From assembly GCA_004347925.1 (NCBI GenBank), contig QNVD01000295.1, positions 1 through 5,320 of the forward strand: a stretch of DNA of 5,320 nucleotides, in the 5' to 3' direction. Positions 5,320 to 5,320 of this stretch are shown one piece after another. The first letter of the stretch is position 1, and every line of letters starts with the position of its first letter. The notes beneath the pieces were generated by a model, which did no database searches, was not told the origin of the DNA, and saw only the letters and a list, made by a program, of their open reading frames with translations. The DNA is from Hadesarchaea archaeon. GTDB lineage: Archaea; Hadarchaeota; Hadarchaeia; Hadarchaeales; WYZ-LMO6. Both the position numbers and the translations under genes were made by a program.

Positions 5320-5320
5320 C

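Overview
The window reads as GC-rich DNA from a thermophilic archaeon. An archaeal-type ATP-dependent DNA ligase, a PF05168-type HEPN plus minimal nucleotidyltransferase pair, a DUF1614 membrane protein and a small-type (TalC/MipB-like) transaldolase lie together. Arginine is coded mostly by AGG, the coding strands are purine-loaded, and two TATA-like boxes sit about 26 nt before start codons, as in archaeal leaderless promoters. The gene set and base composition would suit a deep euryarchaeal lineage such as Hadarchaeota, but that placement is inference.

Layout. Five genes run rightwards. First is the 3' part of an NAD-dependent sugar epimerase (cut by the left edge, stop at 832). A TATA-like box follows, then a HEPN gene (889-1245) overlapping by ATGA a minimal nucleotidyltransferase gene (1242-1592). 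A 262-nt non-coding gap carries a small hairpin and a second TATA-like box. Then come a transaldolase-family gene (1855-2745) and, 4 nt later, a seven-helix DUF1614 protein (2750-3424). Two genes run leftwards from the right edge: an ATP-dependent DNA ligase (cut by the edge, ends 4477) and, overlapping it by ATGA, a radical SAM protein (4480 to 3468). The two blocks converge on a 43-nt spacer.

How the genes relate. HEPN/nucleotidyltransferase is a recognised two-component module, often toxin-antitoxin-like. Transaldolase and DUF1614 probably share a transcript with no known functional link. Ligase and radical SAM are probably translationally coupled. The epimerase likely serves nucleotide-sugar metabolism.

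Most notable points: the radical SAM gene is broken by a one-base shortage in a run of four Gs, directly before a strong hairpin and between the cysteines that would ligate an auxiliary cluster; the HEPN protein lacks the RNase motif; the transaldolase has a long insertion; and two promoters imply leaderless mRNAs. I see no CRISPR array, tRNA, rRNA or mobile element. Nothing here is clearly a wholly new system; the ligase/radical SAM coupling is the most open-ended lead.
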